A DNA stretch of 64,000 nt, from the NCBI RefSeq assembly GCF_009870125.1, contig NC_046683.1, forward strand, positions 682,001-746,000. The letters are read 5' to 3'. The position numbers were made by a program, and so were the translations under genes. Source of the DNA: Drosophila pseudoobscura (taxonomy: Eukaryota; Arthropoda; Insecta; Diptera; Drosophilidae). Positions 24,801 through 38,297 of the stretch are shown here, piece after piece. Below the pieces are notes generated by a model. It was not told the origin of the DNA, ran no database searches, and worked only from the letters and a program-made list of their open reading frames with translations. Numbering within the stretch: position 1 is the stretch's first letter; each line of letters begins with the position of its first letter.

Positions 24801-25513
24801 TAGTCTGTAGTCTGTAGTCGGGATTCTTTATGTAGTATGTGGTATGTCGTAAAGGTTCAGCTCGAAGGGACTCATTTCCACAATACGCGAACGAGCACTC
24901 GTAAAATAAGGTAGGTGCCGCCGCCTCATATCCGCTGGCTAAGCGAAAGAGTGTAACCCAAAGGTCGCCCGGGATTTAGGGCCTTCTGATTTTCGATCAA
25001 TCAGATTAAACAGCTCGATTTCTGTATTGCTCACTCCCCCTTGTATCTGTATCTGTGTCTGTATCTGTATCTGAGTCTGAGGTCTTAAGTCCTTTAGATC
25101 TTGTGTGTTTAACACTCACCATAACCGTTGAGGGTTTGCATGAACGGAGTGTCCGGTCGTCCTGTGAATTCCTCACGCCGGAAGCACTCGCGGATCATCT
25201 TGTAGTCGCTCATGACGACGGTCAGCTGGCTGCCCAGACGGGTGGAGAAGAGCGATCCGTACTGCTTGGCCAGCTCCATGAAGCGGGTGTGCTTCTCGTT
25301 GCCCATGAAGAGCAGGTAGCCGATGACGGGGAGTCCCCAAGGGCCGGGAGGGAGCTTGCGTAGCTCGCGGTAGTGCCGCAGCATCCACTGGAGCAGGCTG
25401 ACCAAAGCAAGGAAGCCGAGGAAGACCATCAACAGGTGCTGGGCGCCGGCGTCTTGCTGCTGGACCTGCAGCTGCCGCAGCAGAAACTTGATCAGATACG
25501 AGTCGGCCAGCAT
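21891..25513 (-). CDS. Cyp18a1: Ecdysteroid 26-hydroxylase P450 (CYP18A1)
   Basis: Five exons on the minus strand, 25513-25120, 23880-23759, 23613-23184, 23057-22793 and 22299-21891, with intron phases 1, 0, 1 and 2 and canonical GT-AG ends, give 539 residues, the family's usual length. An in-frame TGA lies 48 bases upstream of the ATG. Visible features are a hydrophobic anchor near residues 27-44, the hinge LPPGPWGLP (54-62), the WKDQRR C-helix, I-helix AGMET (329-333), K-helix ESMR (386-389), the FRPSRF segment and the haem loop FGVGRRMCLG with Cys467. Known role: 26-hydroxylation and further oxidation of 20-hydroxyecdysone towards ecdysonoic acids, ending the hormone pulse; it is ecdysone-inducible in flies. 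It converges on phm and shares its first intron site, which suggests descent from a common tandem ancestor. Confidence 0.94.
23628..23656. repeat. GGAGAA tandem tract in Cyp18a1 intron 2
   Basis: Four to five GGAGAA units within the 145-bp intron between Cyp18a1 exons 2 and 3. On the transcribed strand this is TTCTCC, which lies just after the exon 3 boundary on the intron side and doubles as the pyrimidine tract of the acceptor. Confidence 0.8.
23881..25119 (-). other. Cyp18a1 intron 1
   Basis: This is the largest Cyp18a1 intron (1,239 bp). On the plus strand it contains a long A-rich stretch from about 24190 to 24540 with runs of CAAAA-type sequence. I find no coding signal in it. As a first intron it is the obvious place for hormone-response elements, but I could not identify a clear one. 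Confidence 0.75.
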
Positions 25514-25926
25514 CTTGTCGCCTCTGTAGCCTCTGGCTTGGACTTGACTGGACGGACGATTTCACGGTGATCGATCTCACACGGAGATCCTAGGGTCCTG
25601 GGATCTTGGCTTTGGTGTGCGATTTTGTTCTCGATCTCGAGGATTGCAGTGAGTGCGGCGGGCGTTCAAGTGTCTTTTATTTGTTGCACTGCTCGGCCAT
25701 TTGTCTGTCTGTCACTTTGTATTTTACTTGCGACTTGGCACTTAAAAAAATGTTTCTCAAGTAATGTCTGGGCCAAAAAAAATTTATAATTAAATTTTCT
25801 TTTCTTTTTGGGAATCTTTGGAATCGCAATATATGAATTGCTTTGGTGGTGTTGAAAACAAAAAATTGCTGCGTGCTCGGGGCGCTGGTCGGAGACGGAG
25901 ACCCGGAGACGATTTCGCGTCGAGCG

Positions 25927-25932
25927 TTTATA
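25927..25932 (-). promoter_or_regulatory. Possible TATA box of Cyp18a1
   Basis: TATAAA on the minus strand (reading 25932 to 25927) lies about 415 bases upstream of the Cyp18a1 ATG and would place transcription start near 25901. No good initiator is seen there. TTTATAAA is nearly symmetrical, so the site could equally face the other way. This assignment is tentative. Confidence 0.3.
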
Positions 25933-28900
25933 AATTTCGACTAATGGCTCGACCGTATGTCCTTGCCACTTTTATAACAATTCGAGCCCGCTTCGAGCGA
26001 GCGGCAGAGCGCCGAACGAATGATCGACGGCGGCGGCGCGGCTCGGTCTCGGGCTCTGTCTCGCGGCTCGGGCTCGGCTTCAAACCCCAAACCCCAAGCG
26101 CCTTTGTTGTTTTCGTTGTCCGCGCGGCCGAGATATTGAAATATTGAGGCATGCACAGTCCCTATACCCACCAATATCACCACCGCCGTCGCTGATCGCT
26201 GATCGCTGCTGGCGTCGCTGTCGTCGTTGGCGTTGTTGATTGGGATTTTGAGTGGGATTCTTATGTTTTGAGTGCTATGACTATTTGTATTGGGACGCAT
26301 AGTCATCACACTCAATTTGAGTGAGACAGCAAAAGAGAGGCCGAATGCTCAGTTTTGCGTTTCATGGAATGACTTCGAGAAACCGAATTGAGCCGAGAGA
26401 AAACGAAGCTTGAGCATCGCTGCTGGCGTCGCTGTCGTCGCTGTCGTCGCTGACATCGACAGAACTCCAAACTTGAAGAAGCCCCAACGCAGCCTAAGCA
26501 GCAGCAGCCGCAGCGGCAACGGCAAAGACAGCGGCCACAGAAACAGCAGCTGGCGCTCGCTCCCGCTCCGGACTCCACCCGTCTGTCTATCCTCTGCTGC
26601 TGCTACAGCTTCAATTTCACCGCCCTGCCCCCGCCATATCAAAGCCCACCTCACCTTCCCCGACCACCCACCTCCCGATGCCAACATCGTGCTCATGTCA
26701 GCCTGAGAGAAGGCTCTCTTCTATCCGACCCCCGGTTTCCCACCTTCCACTTCCCCGTGCTTGAACCGCTGATGCTGGCCCCCTCCCTCACCCATCCACT
26801 CGCTGGCTGATTTTGGGCTCTGCAGACGAAGCAGCGCCAACGGTTCAACAAGTTTCCAAGCATCGAGCCGCAGACAACATGCTTGAGCCAACATGTTTGA
26901 GAGACGACGCTACACATGCTCCGATCTTTTGCCCGCGCTCTTTCCACTCTCACTCTCTCTTTCTCTTCCATCCCATCGCTGACTTATCAATGAAACGAAT
27001 GGCTCCGATAAGACGGAGAAGACTCACTTTCAACACTTGCACTCCACACTGCACCTGCTCTTGCGATCCGATCCGATTCCATTCGTTCTAATCTGATCTG
27101 ATCCGATCCGATCTGATCTGGATTGAATTTTGGCGTCCAGTGGTGAATTGTCTTCTTTATAAATTGTCGCGGGCCACAAGGCGGAAGCTGCTGCACTCGT
27201 TCATTTTGTGGATGTCTCACCAAAAGACTGTCTGCAGCTCATTGTTGTTGTGGCTTCTGTTGATCTGTTGTCGGAATCGAAGACACAGAATTCCGATGCA
27301 AAATTTGCATTTTGGGTCAATAGCGAAGCCTTCATCGAGTTATCTAAGATCTAGAGCGGAGACTCTTCTCCGGTGCGCTTGAAAATGGCTTGCAAACTGG
27401 GATCTGATCGGCAGGTTAGGGCTTTACCTGGACTCCATTCCCCTACACTCAATCAAATCAATTAAAATTGGTGCTGATGCTGGGGCTGGGGCTGATGCTG
27501 AAGGTAAGGCTCTGATCTGACTCTGAGGTCGAATGTGTAACGCATTAAAGCTCAAAACGTAACTAATAATCTGAAACAAACAACATCTCAGTCCCCCCTA
27601 GTCCGCTGCACAGTCCCATCGAAGAATCGAAAGATCATATTTTCGAAATTGAAATTCAAATGCATGCATTTGTAATCAGTTCTGCAGAAGTTTCTGTTGC
27701 TTTGATTTGGATTTTATTTTGGTTCGGATTGGGTTTAAATATTCATCTGCGAAGCCAAGAGCAAAAGAAACGACCAGAGCGATAAAGATGCCGGTTCTTT
27801 TGGCTAAAGGACAAGGTCCGACCCTCAGCATTGACGTCGAAATACGGAAAATACGCACAGAAAAAAGCGGTACAGCCAACAGGCCAAGAAATTTCGAAAT
27901 ATTTGTACGAATATGCATATGAAAATGTTGGCATTGGAATTGGATTGGACAAGAGATTGGACAACAACACATGACAAGGCAAGACAAGACCATTATCGGA
28001 ATGAAAATGATGTTGCGAAGGTCGTGGTCGTGTCTCTCTGGAAGCCCTAGAAATTTCTGTGCCTTTGACCCCATTCTCAAACTCTCAAGAGAGATCGGAG
28101 GCGGAGGCAGAGGCAGAGTCAGAGTCAGAGTCAGAGGCAGAGTCAGAGGCAGAGGTAAAGCTAAGATTGGATCGAAAATTGGATGCTTGGGCATCAGTAA
28201 TCGAAAGGTACATGATTATGAGATCACTGTATCTTGCATATTACAAAATTCAAACACCTTTTTGACAATGTTGTTTCAGTACGTTCTCAGTGTATCAATT
28301 GTGTTCCAGAATTCAAATACTGACTTCCAAGTAGCATAGGGTGAATGCATAGCTATGATCCGGTTGTGGCTGCGGACTGGTCGCAATATCCAGAAAAATT
28401 TCAACCAAATATTTATGCAAATTGCAACAGATTATACTTTTTGTATGTGTTCTGTTGTTGGTTCTATTCTGAACAATTTATATAATTTTCGCATCGCCTA
28501 TGAATGCGGCCAATGAACTAATTTGCATCTGCTAATATTTTTTGTATTTTCATTAGAATGCCCATCATTGGCATCGGTCATCGGTCATTGGGCATCGAGC
28601 ATCGAGCATAGCGAAATAATGCTCGGAGAGGGGGAGGGGATGCTTCGATACTTCCAGTTCGGAATTCGTTAGAAAGAAGTCAGTGATCGCCAGAGAAATC
28701 TTGGGGCTCACAGCTTGGCCTGTCGAGAATCGCAGTCCCAAATGTCAGCTGCGAGTATCAAGGCCAACACGAGCCAAAATATGCCGTCCATATTCCATTT
28801 GGATATTGGGGAAGGAGCGGATAGGGAACGTAGCCCAGAGGGAAGGGCAATGGCTGCAGGCGAACCAGAGACCAGAGATACAGGTACAGATACAAATACA

Positions 28901-31900
28901 GATACAAGCTGGGCTCGAGATTGTGAGATACAGTCATTGAACTCGATCTCCAGTTACAGCCTAGGACACTTCAAGTGGCTCAGGCCAGAACATCAGTCGG
29001 AGATACATCCGCAGCAACAGCCGCAGTCGTAGTAGAGCTAAAATATTGCCTAGGAAATCAAAAACAAAGCACTTGAAACAGAGACAATGGCCCAGGAGGT
29101 CAATGACACGGGGGAAACAGGACCTGTCCACTCAGCAGCGCTCAGCAGCGCTCAGCGGAGTAAGGATTAACGAACAGAGCAGAGAAATGAAAAACGAGAA
29201 CAGGAAAACTGTTTCATATCATACCTCGTGCTCTCTCTCTCCATGGCCTTGAGTGCGGTCATTGGCGCTGGGTTTGACTCCGAAGAAGTTTCCAGGAACT
29301 GCTGCCGAAAGGCTAATGACTGCTAGGCGAGATGCCGCAGAGATGCGCAATGCGAGAGGCGAAACTCGGTTGAGATGGTGTCGGATCTGGAGGTGGAGGT
29401 GGAGCCAGACGCAGGCAAGCAGCAACAGGCAGCATGCAGCAGGCGTCAGGCATCAGGCATCAGGCGGCAGGCGGCAGCAATAGTTTCCATTGGCACTGGT
29501 CTGGGCGTACAGTCACGAAATGCCTGGGCCTGGGCTTGGGTTTGGGTTTGGGTCTACGTCAAGGATATGACTCAGTGCAGAAATATGTATAAAATCAGGA
29601 AATCTGAAGACTGCTCTAGTGATGGCAGGGCACCAGAGTAGGTCTGGAATGCGGTGCTGCGGTGATGCGGTGATGCGGTGATGCGGAGCCTGCAAGCAGA
29701 TAAACGTGCTGTGCTGTGCTTCCGTTCCAGTCACCAGTCATCGGTTCCAGGAATCGTCGTGGGCAATTCCCACTACTGCTATCGACTGACTGGTTTGGCG
29801 CTCTGGCTGTCGTTCCCTGAGGCACTCGACGCGTGCACTCGCACTCGCTGCACGCAGGAGTCGAAAATAAGAAAAATCATCATTTGATCATTATTTGTGG
29901 GACCGCACTTCCGATTGATAACGAGACTTGCTCACTTTCTGTCTCTAAGTACGCAATTTTTGATTTAATTTGATATGCATATATGTATGTATGTACATGT
30001 GTATGTATGTATGTACTATAAATAACGTGATTTCACTGCTGTCACCTCCCCTATCCCCCTTGTGGCGCAGCCAGCGATTGTGAACGCAATTATTTCATTA
30101 TTCGTATTCCAATGCTGATTACATTTCTGTGCAATGTTCTGTGTGGCGCATTCCGACAAAGCGGCATACTCTTCTTTGCGATTGAAATCTGCAGCCCTTC
30201 TCCAGGGGGTCTCCCTTGGCTCCTTGAAGCATCGACATCGAGTGGAAGGGTGGGATGGGATCCCCAACCAAAAACGGAGCCTTCTATGCGCCGCGCTGCC
30301 TGAAATTGGATGGCGGAGAGAGTATCGCCTCTTCGCTATCGGCTGTCTATCGCCTATGCACACGCGTTGCTTTTTGTGTTCCTTCCCACTCGTGATGCAA
30401 TATTTAGAATTGTTTTGCCCCCTCGCCCCTCGCCCCTCCCTCCTTCCGCTGCTGTCCGCGCTGTTTTAGTGCGCGGCGCGACCTTGGGCAGCCGAACAAA
30501 GCAGCATTCTATACTTAAGCACAAAACGCAATAAATAACAAATTTGCCGCAGCACCAACACCAGAACAAGCACCGGCATCAGCCAAAAAATACCCGGTAT
30601 TAGCTACCAAAAGTCGAGACTCGAGATGGGGGAATGGGGATTGACGAACATCCCCACATGCCAATTAATTGCAATCCATCCCAGAGAGAGCTTAGAGTAG
30701 TTTCAGTACGGAAATAGCCAAACAATAGGCATTTCGATTATTAAGGGATACGATACTCATTATTCGCCAATTAATTCCATATGTATGCAGGAATTGCTCG
30801 TTAATGCAGCTAATGAATATTTGGGCGTGGACGTGGGCGTGGGCGTGGGTGTGGGAAGCGCAGTTTAGAGCAGGACGAAAGACATGGCATATGTAATTAA
30901 TAGAGATTTATATTCATGTTTTATGATCTATGATTACCTAAACAAAATGCAGCTTAACGACAGAACAGGACGGACAGGACACACAATGGCATATTTTATT
31001 TATCGTGCAATGAAAACTTTCCACTCGAATGTGCCGATTGCTGCTGCTGCTGCTGCTGCTGCTGTTGCATGTGCATGTCATCCAAGGTTAATTCCATTTA
31101 AAATTAGAAAAAAACAATTAAGATTTAATGAATAAATGATGCAGGCAATAGAGTCGCTCTGAAGCCCTCTCGCATGCTGGCCACAGCAGTGGCAGGGGCA
31201 GAAGCAGTGGCATGGCAGATAGCGTTAATCCTGGCAGAGCTCTCCACAATGTTTCGGGATGACTCTGGAACCCTTGGACCCTGCCTGGGGAATGTTCTGC
31301 GCTGTTCTGTGTTCTGAAAACATTCAGTGGTCAGGTGCAAATAATTTCTGCTGTGCTTCCCGAAAGTTCTACGCTAAAGAATGCGTAAAATAGTCCTAAA
31401 AGAGCAGAGCAGACCCAAGCAGCACACAGACACCCACAGAGGCACGCTGCTGGTACTGTTGCTACTGCTGCTGCTGCTGTGGCACATGAATATGCAAAAC
31501 AGCAACAAAAACAGCAAATAGATTGTTTTCATCGGGCTTTGGCTATTGTTATGGCTATGGCTTATGGTTATGGTGCTCTTGAACTTGAAAAAGCTACACG
31601 AATTCCTGGTAAGCCACGAAATCATAAACAACAAAGAAGAAAAGAGAAAAATACATACATACATATGTACGGATACCCACACATAGAAATAACTGCGAGC
31701 CTCATGACAACGCAGCTACTGGCTAACTTGGCCAGAAGACGACGCAGTAGCCATTGTGCCACCCCCGTCACACCACCGTCACAGCGCCCCTCGTGCTTCT
31801 CCACCTCGCTCCCATGCTCCCTCGCTCCCACCTTTTCCCATGAACGGTGTCGGTGTCGGTGTCGGTGTCGGGTGCCTGTGATCTGGACTCGGCCGAACGG

Positions 31901-34020
31901 GAATGGAATGGAGTGGAATATTATGAAATCTGCGACGAAAACAAACATAAATCTTGACCACTGGCCGTCTGTTCGTCTGTTCGTCTGTCCCTCCGGCGCT
32001 GGATCGATCGATTTGCGTATCATCTACATATTTTTGAGTTTCTTCCCCCACGCCCCCGGCTCAGTTCATCCTTTTGGCCTTGAAAATTCATTAGTTCCCA
32101 TTCACTCGCATTCATTCACCCTCGGATGTCGCGATGTCGCGAGTGACGACGCAGAAGAATCTGGGAGGGGGGTAGAACCCAGAAAGACAGAAGCAGAAAC
32201 AGAATCAAAAACAAAAAAAAAAGAACACTACCACTCGAGACAGCTTGATAATTTCACGGCAATTGAGGGGACAACAGCAATGTGAAGAGGTTCGGTTCGG
32301 TTCGGTTCGTGCTGGCATGCCTGCCCTCTGTCTATCTGTCAGGTGCGCTACTCGGAACACCGAACCGTAATGGCTGATAAATATCAACCCATCATCATTA
32401 GGGAGAGCCACTGATCTACAACTATTCGGAATATGGATTATTTTTTCTCGCGACAGACTTGATGCACTCCAGCGAAGATCCTGTCTCTCATCGGATCGGA
32501 TTCTGAAATGTGTCTATATATGCCAGAATGTCTACTAAGACTCGGTTGGAAGATGGAAGCCTGACCCGGACTCGGAAACGGACACGGAAACGGAGACCAT
32601 GGCGTACCGTGCCCGAGTCTCTAGTAAGCGGCTATTTTTCCATGAAGGGCAAAAATGTTGTTTTACGTAAGTGCCTGTCCAAAAACTGTGGCCACTGGGG
32701 ACTGGAGTGGAGTCATTCATGGCGGGCGTGAAAGACCCACCCGGAAAGCGCAGTGTTAGCAGATTTCGCTGGCGTAGGCCCCTTCTGTTTGCAATCACGT
32801 TTCCCAGCTGCTCAGATTTCTGTCTTGAATCAAGAGAACTCGGATACGAGCCCCACACCACACACCACTCACTCCAGCCCCATTCAAAGCGAAAATTCTC
32901 TGAATTCATTGAACCCGTCGTAATGGCGGGAAACAAACCTGGAAAATCGTATGCTCTTCATGATGTAACTTTTGTTGCCTGGGAGGCCCTGGGAAGGGGA
33001 GAAGGAGGAGGAGGCAAGAAGAACAACCACAGTAGCATGACCGTAAATATGCGCAGAATGTGCGTGCTGCCGTCGGCTGTCGACTGTCGGGGAGTGGAGT
33101 GGAGTTCATTAAACCATCAACGGATCGATTGTTGACTGTTGACGATCGGTTCGTAAGGGCCCGGCTGAAACCGAAAACAAAAAAAAACTGCGACTTTTCG
33201 TGTTCTACCAAACGCTCTCAATCGATCGATAAACACAGAAAACGTTCGACAACAACAGAAGAGTCAGAGCCAAAGGGCCCGACCACCCGCTCGCTCGCCG
33301 ATCGGAGGCTGCGATCGAGAACGGAGAAGAATGGTAGGGAAGTTCGGGGCAGGGCAGGCAGGGGCGGAACATTGTTCAACCTGTTGCCAGCCTGGTGACT
33401 GAAGCTGGGGCTGGGGCTGACTCATGCCATGGGGGAGCCTCCCAGCCCTACGCAATCTCTCAGCTGTGCGTGTTTACTACGTACGACACGCGGCTGAAGC
33501 TGAAGCAGAAGCTGGAGCTTCGGAAGTTCACGGAAGTTCTGTTCGTATATCTTTTATTGGGATTATGGGATTTCGGGTTATGGGCATCGGCATTCAGCAA
33601 AAAATTGTTTTGACTGAAAGGAAAGCAGAGAAAGCAAAGAAAGGGAAGGTGGATCGCGCTAACCTTCTCAGGTGTCAAGCTCTTTCGTTCTTCCAGCAAA
33701 GTATGTTCAGTATACCACCTACAGATGATGAGATGGATGGGGTGGTGGTGGCAATGACCTCTGGGCAGGCGCGTCTTGACTACGACTTTTCGAACGGGTT
33801 CGAAAAATTCCAACGATTTCAACGAAACAGTCCCGGCTGTGATCCCCATCCCCATGTGTGTGGTGTGTGGTGGTGGGTCCGAAGAGTCTCATTATAATTA
33901 CCAAATGAGCTGCCGCCGATTATATAATGCCAAGCGATGCGCCACTCCATAGACGAACAACCTTGAGCGCGTACGCTGACATCGCTCCGGCCCAGGCATC
34001 ATCACCATCATTGTCATCGT

Positions 34021-34049
34021 CATCATCATCATCATCATCATCATCATCA
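34021..34049. repeat. CAT microsatellite
   Basis: Ten consecutive CAT/ATC units, with interrupted copies just before. Confidence 0.9.
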
Positions 34050-37000
34050 ATGGCTCCGTTGAGCTGAGCTTCGGTTTCGAGCAAGAGCATGAGCTTGAGC
34101 ATGAGCATGAGCTTCAGTGGCCAGAATTGGCAACACGTCGATGCGGCTTCAATCTCAAGCGGTTTCGTTGATCATTCTTGCTGCTGTGGCTGTGGCTATT
34201 CTGGCTATTGCGCCATAGCGGGCTGGAATGGGGTGGTCTGGTGTGGTGTGGGTTGGCTCTCGGGGGGTGGGGGGCTGTGGGTTCAAGCACCTTTGGGGTG
34301 GTAACTGGCCTGCCGCTGGAACTTACTCAAGAATAAATTTAAATATTCCACCTGTACCTGTATGTATATGTATCTATACCTGTGCCTGTGCCTGTATATA
34401 ATCTGTATCTGCTCAAGTCCTAAGTCCGCTCAATTTGCGTCAATTGGTTTGGCTAATGGAGGAGGGGTTTCACCATCCCTATCCCCATCCCCATCCCCAT
34501 CTCAATCACCATCTTCGTCACGATGATCAAAGGCAGCGATCGCGATCGGGCCACTGATAATAACAAAAGTATAGAATGCAAATTCTTTTTTTGGCAAAAC
34601 AAATGAAATTCAATTTCATTTGAGATTCCTGTTTCCCCCCAAAGTCGAAAACAAAACAAGCTTCTGCTGGCCAGATCGGGCAGATCGGGCATACTTGATT
34701 TGGCACCTGTGAATGAGCCCAGCCCCAGCCCGCTCGTAGATTTCCGGATTACGACCGACCTGCCAGCCATCTGCGAAATGCCATCAGCAGACTTCTATCG
34801 TTCGAATTTTGAATCGCGCCAAAATGAACATGACTGAAATGTTCTCTGGGTTTTTTGCCACATTCTTTGAATGGCATAGTGCTCGTTCCTCATCCCCATC
34901 CCCATCCCCATCCCACAACCGCATGGAACCAGATCGGACTTCTTGAGTGTTCGTGCTCCATTGAAACTTCTCGTATCAGGCAGATTGTAAAAACTATCCG
35001 AGAGGAACATCAAACTGCCACAAGAACAAAACAGAGACCGCGTGGACGAACGACAGTAGCGCGTTCCCCCCCCCGCCCGTGCCACATCACAATCGATCCC
35101 AATTCCCCCACGGCTGCGGATACGAGTATCTTTATCTGTATCTGAAGTGTTTACGTTTTGCTTCTGATAGTTTTTTTTTATAGGTAGATTTTGGCATTCA
35201 AGGTTACTCTTGTTTTCATGTCCATTGACCTATTTGGTTTTACAAGCATGCAAATGAGCTTCGGCTTGGTCGGGAGGGGGAGCTAGAGGCGTTGCTTTTG
35301 TCAGTTTTTGGTGTTTTCGGGCTTTGATTGTTGCGTTCTGGAAGCCGCCTTGGAAGCCCCTTTGCCACTGCGTGGGGCCAACAAACGGTCAAAGGAATCG
35401 AATCTGTTGGCTGTTTGCTGGAAATGCCTTCCCCTAAGCCATTATCGGGCCTCCATTTGCTGCATCAGCGAGAACTGGACGGATGGTCATTCCCATTGCA
35501 TTGGAACTGCGAATTTAGGACGCATTTCGCAAGCCTCGCATGAGTCAGAGCTCTAGTCCAAGACTGGGACTGAGACTCGTACTGGCTCTAAAAATGGTGC
35601 TCCCTTAGTCACCGTTGTCAATCAGTGGATTATGCAATGGAGGCGGGGACCGAGCAAAGTGCACAGCCCAGCACAACATAAAGCTGCACTCACTCACTCA
35701 CCGTAGGCACGTCGCTCCGTTTTCGCAGACGGGGCGCAAATCACGAGGCTCTGGTGTGGGGTGTGTGTGGGTGTGGGGTGTGCACCACCGTTGACCCCAC
35801 AATAGAGCACAGCCAGTGCCAATTGAGTGGAAGCCAATACTTGGAGGATAATGCGAGCCAGATCAGTGCCACAACCCAACCGCCACTACACTACGCGATC
35901 TCCAGGGTTAGTTGCGACATTCTCGGTGGGAAATGCTGCTATCAAGCCAATGGCTGTTATCTGGCCGATTGGCCGGTCGACGAGTGCGAAAACAAATCGC
36001 ATCAACTGCGTCATAGACTGCCTGAGTAATTTGCCTGAAGCATCCATCGGATGCTGGAGAGACAGCGAAAGCGAAAGCTGGGCAAATAGTATCCTTTTAG
36101 CCTTAAATGAAATGTGGGTGGGCATTGCCATTGCCCAAACATACCCGTATAAGTAAGAAATATGTAAGTAATTGAATGTTCTCTGCGGGCAGCCAGTGCG
36201 AAATGTTGCAGCCTCTTGGAAGAGGCTGAGCCTGGATTCCATATTAATTTGTTTGCTCTCCCTAATCGGATTAAGTCGACATGTGCACTCGCACAATAAG
36301 CACAATACGAACAACATAAAAAGTGCCTTGCATGCAGTCAGCCATTTAATTGAATTTATACTTCAATTTGGATATTTTTGGGGCATTTAGCATTTTTAAG
36401 CCCCAGAGGTCTGGCGCACCGGTGCTTCTAATCTGATTTGATTAGGTGGATCTGTCAGCTGCACTTGCAATTGCAAATGCAATCATCACATGCTATTGCA
36501 CTTGTACAATATGTGATAGGAACAGCAAGGGTCGGTCTGACTGGACGAAGGACCTTCAAGCGAGCGGTGCCTCGTCAGCAATCAACATTACTAATACGCA
36601 ATGATGAACGACGCCATCATCAACTAATCTTTTCTTTTCTGATGTATTTCTGTTTTGTTTTACCTATTATATTTTGTACCTATTATAGATAATGCATGCT
36701 AATAGCTACATATTATGTCCGAAGAATATCCTTAAAACATAAACTTAAGTTTTATTGTGGGATTTTCGATTCTACATAATGATTTCCATTCTTCCAAAAT
36801 GATTACGGTGTGCTTCTGGATAATTATTACTTGTCGTAGTGCTAAATGAAATGTGGTAAAACGCAACACATTCATATGGTTCAAGAAGCACTCAGACACG
36901 ATACGATATGAAGTCATTCATTCAGAAATTCATTCTACAGGCGATCGCTGATCTGCACTAAGGTTCTGGTCTCGGCTAAGCCAAGACAGGGTTCCGCAAA

Positions 37001-38260
37001 CATCCGCTTGGGGCGGCTGTAAGAAATATGTAGAATTGCCATATGTCGTATATTCTTGCCTATATTCAGGCCGATTTGGGCTGGACTTCGTAACCGTTTT
37101 CTCCAGATATTGTATGTTTTGCTATTGACAGTACGCACCCACTCGCACCTTTATGCAATGTGCCTGTTGCCACATATGCGAGTCGAAATATGTGCGAGTA
37201 TCTGCCAGGCCCATTTTCGAGTAGGCCCGAAAACTTTCACCCAATTTTGTAAGCATTTGCAGAGTGACAAGCACTTGAAATTCATGGATCACAGGCGACA
37301 AATTGGAGTAATTCGAGTTCGCTCGAGAAATCCAAAGTTATATGTATATGTGGTATTGTATAGCTGTCGACAATTTCGCCTGCCTCGCTCGAAGCGAAGG
37401 TCAACTGTACGAGCAGCCGCGTCGCGAAACTTCACCCAATCGCCGGGTAGCGGAGCATTTCGAAATTTAGCCAGATAATCAGCAAAATTAATATCCAATA
37501 CGAAACCCGTTCCAGCTGAGACCCCGTTAAGTAAACCGCTCGCCGGCAATTGTATAATTTTTGGGCAAAAAGGGCGCGTGCATTGCGCAAAGCAGCCGTT
37601 GCCGTTACCAACATCGATGCGATGCCATCGCAGACGTTACAATCCCCAAAAAATAAAAAGGAACAAGAAAATACAAAAACCACGACCGAAATCTGGTCAA
37701 GGTCGATGCCAATTCGATTTTGGGCAACTGTGCGTATACTTGATCATAGCCTAGACAAACACACCGTTAGGCGTCTGGCGCTAAGCGCTAAGCACTCGGC
37801 TCAGTAGCTCAATTAACTCCAATTCGATTGTGGTTTTAATATTCACAGTATTTGCTATTGTAGGTTGTTGGTTGTTGCTGTCATTGTTGTTGCTATCTGG
37901 CTTTGTTTGCCTTTTAGCCGCCGCCGCCGCACACCACATCCAAAGCGACCGTTGCCCTTACGTCCGTTGTCGTCAGCTGCTACTCAGCAGCTGGTTTCGG
38001 TGTGCCGATGCTCGAATACCCTCTATCAGGAATCGGACAATGCAGGAAGGGAGCTCCCGCTACGCTAAAACGTTATTCGTCATTACGTTATTGTAAGTAC
38101 AATTGTGTCGCATGTAAGATATCTCACTGTTCTATTGTCAGGGTCTCAGTCGGAGATTCCTGATGGATAGAAATGGAAAATACAAAATGGACACGAAAAT
38201 GGTCAAAATTGAATGTGCTCCTTTCTAGTGTAAGCTCCCCAATGTATGTCTGTATACTCT

Positions 38261-38296
<36 letters not shown>
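38261..38296. repeat. ATGCCC hexamer array
   Basis: Six perfect copies of ATGCCC. Confidence 0.93.

Positions 38297-38297
<1 letters not shown>

Noticed and set aside
31479..32285. 268-codon open frame on the plus strand
   Set aside because: No recognisable domain; low-complexity segments and unsupported by neighbouring exons. Kept as unassigned intergenic DNA.
37695..37708. TCAAGGTCG, a match to the FTZ-F1 site consensus
   Set aside because: One nine-base match in 64 kb is expected by chance, and it is 12 kb from the Cyp18a1 start.
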